DNA of 64,000 nt from WHSW01 sp963767475 (GTDB taxonomy: Bacteria; Actinomycetota; Thermoleophilia; Solirubrobacterales; 70-9): contig CAVYEI010000002.1 of the NCBI GenBank assembly GCA_963767475.1, positions 1,488,001 to 1,552,000 on the forward strand. Direction: 5' to 3'. The position numbers and the translations under genes were made by a program. Below are positions 58,166 to 64,000 of this stretch, one piece after another. Below the pieces are notes generated by a model, which made no database searches, was not told the origin of the DNA, and saw nothing but the letters and a program-made list of their open reading frames with translations. Position 1 is the stretch's first letter, and every line of letters starts with the position of its first letter.

Positions 58166-59125
58166 TCAGGGCGTCGGATCGTTCTCGTTCAGCAGGCCGC
58201 CGATCGTCTCCATCATCGACGCGTCGCGAATCGCGTTGTAGGTGACGATGTCGGTGTTCGCGTTGTTCGGATTGCGGTGGCACTCGGGAAACAGGACGGG
58301 GTAGGCCATGTGGAAGTTGTAGGTCGCCTGCTGGCTTGCCCGGTGCTTGAGGAAGGCGGCGCGCTTGGCGGTGGTGTACTCGTTGATCCACTTGCAACCG
58401 TCGCTGTTTGGCAGCGTCGGGTCGTTGCCGATGTGGTAGGCGACCGGCACCTGCTGGGCGAGCCGGCGGACCGCCTTCATATCGATCTGGAAGTCGAAGT
58501 CCTGGACGGCGATGAAGTCCGAGCCCGGCGGGACCTTCGGGTTGGCCTTGATCCCGAACGCGTTGCCACCGACCCACTCGCCGTTGTCGTGGGCGCTGGC
58601 AATCGCCGCTTCGACGACCGCCGGGTACTTGCGGTAGCCCGGCGTGTAGAAGTCGAACATCCAGCCGTCGTTGTCGAACCGCGCGCGGATCTTGCTCATC
58701 ATCCGCTCGACCTGGCTCGCTTTGCGGTACTCGAGCGAGTTGAGCTCGATCCCGAACTCGGCCTCGGGGCTGGCGGCGCGGACGATCGCGGTGATCGTGT
58801 TCCAGGCCCGGACCTCGGCGCCCGTCGGCGAGATTCCCTTCGGGTAGCGGAGCAGGCTCGAGAGCCAGGTCGGCTTCAGCGAAGCGAGCGCCTGGCCGAC
58901 GCTGCTCGCGTTCTCGCCGGGCACGGTCCATTGGCCGGCCTGGTAGACGCGCACCGACGTGATCCGCTCGAGCTGTTGCGGGAATGTCCGCGCCAGCTCT
59001 CGCTCCGCCGACCCCGACCCGGACCCGGCCAGCGCGCTCGGGCCGACGATCAGGCCCGCGGCGACCGTGAGACTGACGAGCAGCAACCTGATCCGTGAGC
59101 GGCTCTCTAGTACCGATGCGAACAC
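58166..59125 (-). CDS. Secreted protein of unknown function, TIM-barrel-like
   Basis: 319 aa from ATG 59125. Signal peptide (IRLLLVSLTVAAGLIVGPSALAG). The mature region reads like a glycosidase-type barrel: AEFGIELNSLEYRKASQVERMMSKIRARFDNDGWMFDFYTPGY, NGEWVGGNAFGI, SDFIAVQDFDFQIDMKAVRRLAQQVPVAYHIGND and YNFHMAYPVLFPECHRNP. Acidic residues at strand ends (IELNS, VQDFDF) could be catalytic but no known family is recognised. Follows the P450 gene on the same strand. Confidence 0.75.
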   Translation of the reverse strand: MFASVLESRSRIRLLLVSLTVAAGLIVGPSALAGSGSGSAERELARTFPQQLERITSVRVYQAGQWTVPGENASSVGQALASLKPTWLSSLLRYPKGISPTGAEVRAWNTITAIVRAASPEAEFGIELNSLEYRKASQVERMMSKIRARFDNDGWMFDFYTPGYRKYPAVVEAAIASAHDNGEWVGGNAFGIKANPKVPPGSDFIAVQDFDFQIDMKAVRRLAQQVPVAYHIGNDPTLPNSDGCKWINEYTTAKRAAFLKHRASQQATYNFHMAYPVLFPECHRNPNNANTDIVTYNAIRDASMMETIGGLLNENDPTP

Positions 59126-59143
59126 AGCGTCCGCCTGGCCCGG

Positions 59144-61204
59144 CTACTCGGAGGATTCGAGCTGGGCGCCCAGCTCGTGATGAAGGGTGGCGACTTCGTC
59201 GGCGGCCGCGCGCGCGTCGGCGATCGCGGTGGCGAGCTGGTCGAGGCTGCGCTTGACGTTCTCGCTCGACTCATCGGCGCGGGCGACGCCTTCGCGAAGC
59301 TTGGTCTCGGTGGTCGCGCGCAGGTCGCGCTCCTGCTCGTGCGCCGACTCGGCGTTCGCCACGGCCTTGCGAAGCTCGTCGCGTTCGGCCTTGTAGCGGT
59401 CGCGCTGCTGCTTGTACTCCCGCGACTTGCGCTCGAGCTTCTCGATCCGGGTCGCCAGCGTTTCGATCTCGCCGGTCGCCTCCTCGAGTGCCTTCGCCAA
59501 CTGCTCGCGATCGGAGCCTTCCTGCTCGGTTTGGCGCTCGAGTTCCTCGCGCGCCTCGCGCTCGCGGGCGAGCTCCGACTCGAGTCGCTCGACTTCCGAG
59601 TCGGCGACTTCGTCAAGAGCGGCCTCGATCATGCCCATGATCCGGCTCTGAAGCTCCGGCGCGGCACCCTCGATCGGGGAGGCGCCGTTGGCAGCCGCCC
59701 GTGAATCGACTTCGACCGCGGGCTCGGGCTCGGGATCGACGATCGGCTCGGGCTCGGGCTCGGGCGCGGGGAGCGGCTCCGGCTCGACGAACGCCTCGGG
59801 CTCCGGCTCGGGCTCGGGCTGCAGATCGACGATCGGCTCCGGCTCCGGCTCCGGCTCGGGCTCGGGCTCGGGCGTGGGCTCCGGCTGCAGATCGATGATC
59901 GGCTCGGGCGTGGGCTCGGGCTCAAGCTCGACGAAGGGTGCCGGCCTGGGCAGCGGCGCGAACGCAGCCTCGGGCTCGGGGTCCGGGAGCGGCTCGGGCG
60001 CGACGATCGCCTCGGGCTCGGGCAGCGGCTCCAGTTCGACGAACGCCTCGGGCTCGACCATCGGCTCCTCGATCGTCGGTGCCAGATCGGCCATCGCCTC
60101 GGGCTCCGGCTCGGGCTCGGGCTCCGGCTCGTCAGTCGGCTGAAGATCGACCATCAGCAGCCGGTCGGGCTCGGGCTCCGGCTCCGGCTCGGGGACCGGC
60201 TCCGGCTGCAGATCGACGATCGGCTCCGGCTCGGGCAGCGGCTCGAGTTCGACGAACGCCTCGGGCTCGACCATCGGCTCCTCGATCGTCGGTGCGAGAT
60301 CGGCCATCGCCTCGGGCTCCGGCTCGGGCTCGGGCTCCGGCTCGTCAGTCGGCTGAAGATCGACCATCAGCAGCGGGTCGGGCTCGGGCTCGACGAACGC
60401 CTCGGACTCGGGCGCGGGCTCCGGCTGCAGATCGACGATCGGCTCCGGCTCGGGCTCCTCGAAGTAGGGCTCCGGCGGCGGCAGCGGTGCGAACGCAGCC
60501 TCCGGCTCGGGCTCCGCGAGCGGCTCGGTCGCTTCGGCCTCCTGCGGCTCTGCGGCGGCCGGCTCCGCTGCGGGCGACGGCCCTGAGATCGACTGCGACA
60601 AACTCCAGGCGCTCGGCTCGGCCGGCGGGGCCTCGGCGGTCGCGCCGTTGCTCGTCGGCTCGCCGGCATCAGGCTGGGGCGCCGGCACCGCGTGTTCCGG
60701 GATCGTCTCAAGCAACGCCTCGATCCCAGAGATCGTGGCGACGGCGGGTCGGACCTCGCTCTTGGTGATCACGCCGATGTCGGAGACGGCGAGTGCATCG
60801 GTTGGGTCGGCGAGCGCGACGATCAGGGAACCGTCGGCGTCGAAGGCGATCGGGGCGGCGCGATAGCGGCTCGCGGTGTCGCTGCCGATCAGCTGCCGGG
60901 CACCTTGGTCGACCGCGAAGGTCGAGAGGTCCACGAACGGAAGGCCGGTGCGCTCCGCGGTCGCGCGAGCGAGCTGTTCCTCGGTGATGTTGCCGTTGTC
61001 GACCAGCATCGCCTCGGCGACCTTGCCCACCAGGCGGCTCTGGTCGACGACCTCGTCGACGAGCTCGCGGTCGGCGTAGCCGAGCTCGACCAGCACGTCG
61101 CTGAGGAAGCCGGCTCGTCCGTCGGGCGACGACGGGGGCGTCACGCCGTCCGCGTGCTCGAATGCCTCGCGGCTGGCAGGCCTGGTGCCGAGCTCGACGT
61201 TCAT
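59144..61204 (-). CDS. GspE-N (MshEN-like) domain fused to acidic PE-repeat and coiled coil
   Basis: 686 aa; ATG 61204 overlaps the stop of the GAF-GGDEF gene (ATGA). Residues ~30-170 match the N-terminal domain of type II secretion/pilus ATPases: FLSDVLVELGYADRELVDEVV, AEAMLVDNGNITEEQLARATAERTGLPFVDL and ADPTDALAVSDIGVIT. The ATPase domain is absent. Residues ~185-510 are Pro-Glu repeats (PEPEPEPEPIVDLQPEP) including a duplicated 71-residue unit. Residues ~510-686 form a coiled coil (ERLESELAREREAREELER...). MshEN domains can bind cyclic-di-GMP; that is possible here but not shown. Probably a scaffold or polar-organising protein. Confidence 0.82.
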   Translation of the reverse strand: MNVELGTRPASREAFEHADGVTPPSSPDGRAGFLSDVLVELGYADRELVDEVVDQSRLVGKVAEAMLVDNGNITEEQLARATAERTGLPFVDLSTFAVDQGARQLIGSDTASRYRAAPIAFDADGSLIVALADPTDALAVSDIGVITKSEVRPAVATISGIEALLETIPEHAVPAPQPDAGEPTSNGATAEAPPAEPSAWSLSQSISGPSPAAEPAAAEPQEAEATEPLAEPEPEAAFAPLPPPEPYFEEPEPEPIVDLQPEPAPESEAFVEPEPDPLLMVDLQPTDEPEPEPEPEPEAMADLAPTIEEPMVEPEAFVELEPLPEPEPIVDLQPEPVPEPEPEPEPDRLLMVDLQPTDEPEPEPEPEPEAMADLAPTIEEPMVEPEAFVELEPLPEPEAIVAPEPLPDPEPEAAFAPLPRPAPFVELEPEPTPEPIIDLQPEPTPEPEPEPEPEPEPIVDLQPEPEPEPEAFVEPEPLPAPEPEPEPIVDPEPEPAVEVDSRAAANGASPIEGAAPELQSRIMGMIEAALDEVADSEVERLESELAREREAREELERQTEQEGSDREQLAKALEEATGEIETLATRIEKLERKSREYKQQRDRYKAERDELRKAVANAESAHEQERDLRATTETKLREGVARADESSENVKRSLDQLATAIADARAAADEVATLHHELGAQLESSE
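60012..60388 (-). repeat. 213-bp in-frame direct duplication in the PE-repeat region
   Basis: About 165 bp starting near 60012 recurs at an offset of exactly 213 bp (for example gaacgcctcgggctcgacca at 60041 and 60254) with only a few differences. The unit encodes MADLAPTIEEPMVEPEAF and VDLQPTDEPEPEPE. The offset is 71 codons, so the frame is kept. Confidence 0.85.
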
Positions 61205-62187
61205 GGCGAATGTCCGTTCGTCGCCGCGATCACGTCGCCGGCGAGCGCCCGCTCAGCCTGCTCGAGTGCGTCCTCCGCCGAAGTCGTGTCGGCCAGTGAG
61301 ATCGACCCGTGAGTAACGCTCACCTCCACCGGGCGACCGTGGGTGACCCGGCGCAGACCGTGCTCGAACCGCTGTGCGAGCGCCTCCACACCGGCCTCGT
61401 CTTCGCAGCCGATCATCGCCACGCCAAGCTCCATCGCGCCGATACGCCCGATCTGGTCGGTGCTGCGCGCCGCGCCCGCGAGTGCCTCGGCGGCATCCTT
61501 GAGCGCCAGCACGGCGACCGGCGAGCCGACCCGCTCGGCGCCGGCCTCTACCCGAAAGCAAACGGCCATCGAGTCGACCGTGCCGCGGCGGGCGAGCTTC
61601 CACTCACGTTGCAACATGTCAAGAAAGCCGGCGCGGCCGGCAAGCCCGGTGTCGGTATCGGCGTTGTTGGCGGCGCCGATTCGCTGGCGCAGCTCACGAA
61701 GTTCGGTTCGGGTGTGGACCCGCTCCCACTCGTAGGCGAGCATCCGGGCGGTGAGCCCGAGCAGGACCACGTGCTCGGCGTCGTAGTCGCCCTGGCGCCG
61801 CGAGAGGGCGGCGACGATTCCGACGACGGCGCCGTCGCTCATCTCGAGCGGCAGCGCGACCCATTCGGCAAGTCCGAGCGATTGGAGGTGGCTGGCCTCG
61901 AGGTCGTCGATCCCCGTCGTGCCCTCGAGCACGCTCTCGTCGGGACCCATGCCGTTCGTCTGCTGGACCCTGGCAAGCGGCAGCATGGCGCCGCGCTCGA
62001 TCCCGATCGTCGAGGCGCCGCGGACGTCGAGCACCCGCATGCGGTCGTCGCCGGCCTCGATCTGGCCGAGCACGATCTCGCCGGGCACCTGCGTCGCCAG
62101 CATGTCCAGGGCGGCGTCGGTCGCTTCGGCGAAGCTTTGAAAGCGGCGGCTGATCAGGGGAAACAGGGATTGCAGCGGGCGGTCCAC
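61201..62187 (-). CDS. GAF protein with degenerate GGDEF domain
   Basis: 328 aa from ATG 62187. Residues ~15-160 form a GAF domain (FAEATDAALDMLATQVPGEIVLGQ ... VVGIVAALSRRQGDYDAEHVVLLG). Residues ~170-320 have a GGDEF-like layout: DTDTGLAGRAGFLDMLQREW corresponds to DxLTGLxNR, but the active loop reads GRIGAMELGVAM in place of GGDEF, so GTP condensation is unlikely. The gene is coupled by a 4-nt overlap to the MshEN-like protein, suggesting a receptor pair rather than an enzyme. Confidence 0.85.
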   Translation of the reverse strand: MDRPLQSLFPLISRRFQSFAEATDAALDMLATQVPGEIVLGQIEAGDDRMRVLDVRGASTIGIERGAMLPLARVQQTNGMGPDESVLEGTTGIDDLEASHLQSLGLAEWVALPLEMSDGAVVGIVAALSRRQGDYDAEHVVLLGLTARMLAYEWERVHTRTELRELRQRIGAANNADTDTGLAGRAGFLDMLQREWKLARRGTVDSMAVCFRVEAGAERVGSPVAVLALKDAAEALAGAARSTDQIGRIGAMELGVAMIGCEDEAGVEALAQRFEHGLRRVTHGRPVEVSVTHGSISLADTTSAEDALEQAERALAGDVIAATNGHSP

Positions 62188-62265
62188 GTACCCGATATCG
62201 GCGGGAGAGGCCGATTACATGAGCGCCTGCAGGCGTCGGCACGCCTGCGTGCGTGTCGGCTCGGA

Positions 62266-62709
62266 TCAGTCCTCGACGAAGCGCTTCAGCTTGCCGGGCA
62301 TGCTCTCGACCAGCTGGCCCCTGAGCACGCCCACCAGCGGTCCCCGGATCACCATCCCGAGCATCCGCCCGAGGTCGACTTCCATCCAGTAGGTCGCCCG
62401 GGTGCGGTCGTCTCCGAGGTCCTCGAACTCCCAGCTTCCCTTGACCGATTTCAGGTCGCCCTCGGTCTGCTCCCAGCTGATCGCGGCCGGGTCGTCGTAG
62501 CCGAAGCGCAGGGTCGAGTTGAGCGTTCGCACCTTGCCGTCGGTTTCGGTGCGAACGAGCACCTGGTGGCCGTCGTCGTTTCGCTCCAGGCACTCGGCGA
62601 GCTTGATCTCGGGCTGCCACCGCGGCGAGCCCTCGACGTCCGCGGCGACCGCGAACACCTCCTCGATCGGCGCCTCGATCTCGGCGCTGGCCTTGCCCTC
62701 GATTGCCAT
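62266..62709 (-). CDS. SRPBCC/START-like lipid-binding protein
   Basis: 147 aa from ATG 62709. IEGKASAEIEAPIEEVFAVAADVEGSPRWQPEIKLAECLER is the usual N-terminus; RATYWMEVDLGRMLGMVIRGPLVGVLRGQLVESMPGKLKRFVE is the closing helix. The shape matches the ToxN/AHSA1-like group found near fatty-acid and P450 genes in actinobacteria. Divergent from the SDR gene, with a palindrome between them. Confidence 0.87.
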   Translation of the reverse strand: MAIEGKASAEIEAPIEEVFAVAADVEGSPRWQPEIKLAECLERNDDGHQVLVRTETDGKVRTLNSTLRFGYDDPAAISWEQTEGDLKSVKGSWEFEDLGDDRTRATYWMEVDLGRMLGMVIRGPLVGVLRGQLVESMPGKLKRFVED

Positions 62710-62722
62710 TTCGCCAGCCTAA

Positions 62723-62738
62723 TACGTTGATCGACGTA
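62723..62738. promoter_or_regulatory. 16-bp near-palindrome in a 39-bp divergent spacer
   Basis: TACGT TGATCG ACGTA: outer 5-bp arms are perfect and the whole 16-mer differs from a palindrome by one pair. It is centred between the starts of the SRPBCC gene (62709) and the SDR gene (62749) and could control both. Confidence 0.45.
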
Positions 62739-62748
62739 GGATCGGACG

Positions 62749-63645
62749 GTGAGGTTCCTCGTCACCGGCGCCAGCGGATTCCTCGGCGGGGCGGTCTGCG
62801 CCGAGCTGGTCGCCCGCGACCATCAGGTCGCCGCTCTGGTTCGCCGGCCCGGGTCGGCGCCGGCGGGCACCGAGCCGGTCGCCGGCGAGCTCGGCGACGG
62901 CGCATCGCTGGCGGCCGCGCTGGCGACAGCCGAGCCCGAGTGCGTCGTCCACCTGGCCGCCGAGATCGCGACGCAGCGCGACCCCGCTCGGATCGACGAG
63001 GTCAACGTCGAGGGGACGAGGCGACTGCTCGAGGCCTGCGCCGGCGGCGGCCGGCCGCGGTTTCTGTTCACCTCGACCGTGGTCACCGGCGACGCGGGCG
63101 GGGCCCTGCTCGACGAGACCTCGGAGCTCCCGGTGGAGACCGCGTACGGGCGCTCGAAGCAGGAGGGCGAGCGCCTGGTTCGCGAGTCCGGCCTGGACAC
63201 GGTGATCATCAGGCCAAGCCACGTCTACGGACCGGGGGGCTGGTATGCGGAGGAGATCGTCGGCCGCGTCCGCTCGCCCGGGCGCTTCGCCGTGATCGGC
63301 TCGGGCCAGAACTGGTGGGACGTGGTCAGGGTCGAGGATGTCGCCGGCGCATGCGTCGACGCCGCCGAGCGGGCGCCCGGAGGCTCCCTCTACCACGTCG
63401 TCGACGATCGCCCCGTGCGCTACTACGACTTCGTCGCGATCACCGCCGAGGCCGCGGGGGTCGGGCGGCCGCGCCGGATTCCGGCCTGGGTCGCCCGCCT
63501 GGCGGCCGGTGCCGACCCGATCAGGGCGGTGGTCCGCTCGGCGCGCAGCTCGAACGCCCGGATCAAGGCCGAGCTCGGCTGGGCGCCGCGCTTCCCGACC
63601 GCCGACGAGGGCGTGCCGGACGCGGTCGCATCGCTGCCCGCCTGA
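62749..63645 (+). CDS. NAD(P)-dependent SDR epimerase/dehydratase-type protein
   Basis: 298 aa from GTG 62749. Extended SDR: FLVTGASGFLGGAVCAELVARDHQVAAL (NAD), VVHLAAEIATQRD, FLFTSTVVTGDAG, the catalytic YGRSKQEGERLVRES, IIRPSHVYGPGGWYAEEI and VVRVEDVAGACVDAAE. Resembles the nucleoside-diphosphate-sugar epimerase and 3-beta-HSD-like branch. Substrate could be a sugar nucleotide or steroid-like ketone. Normal length. Confidence 0.9.
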   Translation: MRFLVTGASGFLGGAVCAELVARDHQVAALVRRPGSAPAGTEPVAGELGDGASLAAALATAEPECVVHLAAEIATQRDPARIDEVNVEGTRRLLEACAGGGRPRFLFTSTVVTGDAGGALLDETSELPVETAYGRSKQEGERLVRESGLDTVIIRPSHVYGPGGWYAEEIVGRVRSPGRFAVIGSGQNWWDVVRVEDVAGACVDAAERAPGGSLYHVVDDRPVRYYDFVAITAEAAGVGRPRRIPAWVARLAAGADPIRAVVRSARSSNARIKAELGWAPRFPTADEGVPDAVASLPA

Positions 63646-63666
63646 CCGTGACCCGCTCGGCGCTCG

Positions 63667-64000
63667 CTACTTCTCGGGCGGATCGAGCCGGTCGGCGAGC
63701 CGGTTCATGCCGCGCTCGCGGGCGGCCGCCGCGGCGCCCTTCATGTCGGTCTTGCGGTCCTTCGGGCGCTTCACCTTCGCGTCCTGCAGCGTCGCGATCC
63801 GCTTGAAGGCGAGCAGCTCGTCGCGGGAGCCGAGCAGCGAGGTGCGCAGCTTCGGCCGCGTTTCGGCGATCGCCGCCTCGAGCACGTCTTCGAGCGAGCC
63901 GTGGCGGTTGAGCAGCTCGGCGGCGGTCTTCTCGCCGACGCCCTTGGCGCCCGGGAGACCGTCGGAGGGGTCGCCGCGCAGGGCGATGAAGTCGGGGACG
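63667..64000 (-). CDS. 5'-3' exonuclease (DNA polymerase I N-terminal type), C-terminal part
   Basis: Only the last ~110 codons are in the window. VPDFIALRGDPSDGLPGAKGVGEKTAAELLNRHGSLEDVLE is the H3TH DNA-binding motif of 5' nucleases (metal-binding Asp in GDPSDGLPG). A shorter-than-polymerase C-terminus (KDRKTDMKGAAAAARERGMNRLADRLDPPEK) follows and then a stop, so it is a free-standing 5'-3' exonuclease, not Pol I. It removes RNA primers or flaps. Confidence 0.9.
   Translation of the reverse strand, partial: VPDFIALRGDPSDGLPGAKGVGEKTAAELLNRHGSLEDVLEAAIAETRPKLRTSLLGSRDELLAFKRIATLQDAKVKRPKDRKTDMKGAAAAARERGMNRLADRLDPPEK

Noticed and set aside
61309..62730. 473-codon plus-strand ORF over the GAF-GGDEF gene
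   Set aside because: Antisense, His/Arg/Leu-rich, no recognisable domain.
1..64000. CRISPR arrays, insertion sequences, prophage
   Set aside because: No spaced identical repeats, transposase or phage structural genes seen; the only long repeats are coding (PE-repeat, HAMP, decapeptides).

Overview
The window is high-GC DNA (roughly 70% G+C by eye) with densely packed genes, many GTG/TTG starts and three isolated tRNA genes. The gene content points to an actinobacterium, most likely class Thermoleophilia (Solirubrobacterales or relatives). The best clues are several secreted proteins built on the NSVKSKxIKDGQVK module and 10-residue LAxNSVxSAE repeats, a WS/DGAT wax-ester synthase, GlxA-type and TetR regulators, and the propionate-to-succinate enzymes. 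This placement is an inference from protein families. There are no rRNA genes, prophage, insertion sequences or CRISPR. The only gene-free stretches over 300 bases are 1492-1872, which holds a decayed C-terminal fragment and a hairpin, and 43768-44120, which holds a 64-codon ORF and a palindrome.

Layout. 1-9.0 kb: propionyl-CoA carboxylase beta subunit, secreted repeat and beta-helix proteins that share a duplicated leader, a degenerate HD-GYP protein, methylmalonyl-CoA mutase large subunit and an ATP-grasp enzyme. 9.2-12.6 kb: a UDP-xylose synthase/glycosyltransferase operon. 12.8-17.8 kb: a soluble poly-HAMP hybrid histidine kinase, a receiver-PAS-HD-GYP protein and a sigma factor in one operon. 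17.9-25.4 kb: secreted and hydrolase genes, a TetR regulator, and a group containing an L-gulonolactone oxidase-like gene and a CoA-transferase gene that carry three frameshifts between them. 25.5-29.7 kb: bicupin oxalate decarboxylase, Baeyer-Villiger monooxygenase and lactate-monooxygenase-like genes. 29.7-38 kb: cell-wall, lipid and stress functions, with a TetR operator visible at 35.9 kb. 39-45.4 kb: LuxR regulator with FAD oxidoreductase, then an ECF sigma/anti-sigma/DoxX operon divergent from a ferredoxin reductase. 45.4-58 kb: secreted and lipoproteins, an AceE-like dehydrogenase, regulators, lipase and P450. 58-64 kb: an operon pairing a GspE-N (MshEN-like) domain on a long acidic repeat and coiled coil with a degenerate GGDEF protein, then lipid-binding and SDR proteins and the end of a 5'-3' exonuclease.

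Two themes recur. The first is cyclic-di-GMP-like signalling with both active-looking parts (HD-GYP at 16.8 kb) and degenerate parts (HD-GYP at 4.9 kb, GGDEF at 61.4 kb, MshEN-like domain at 61 kb). The second is a large secreted-protein repertoire. The most unusual item is a pair of paralogous 5' leaders (2578-2674 and 4449-4550, minus strand) with four matching hairpins, placed directly before two adjacent secreted-protein genes. It looks like a structured regulatory RNA that I cannot match to a known class.
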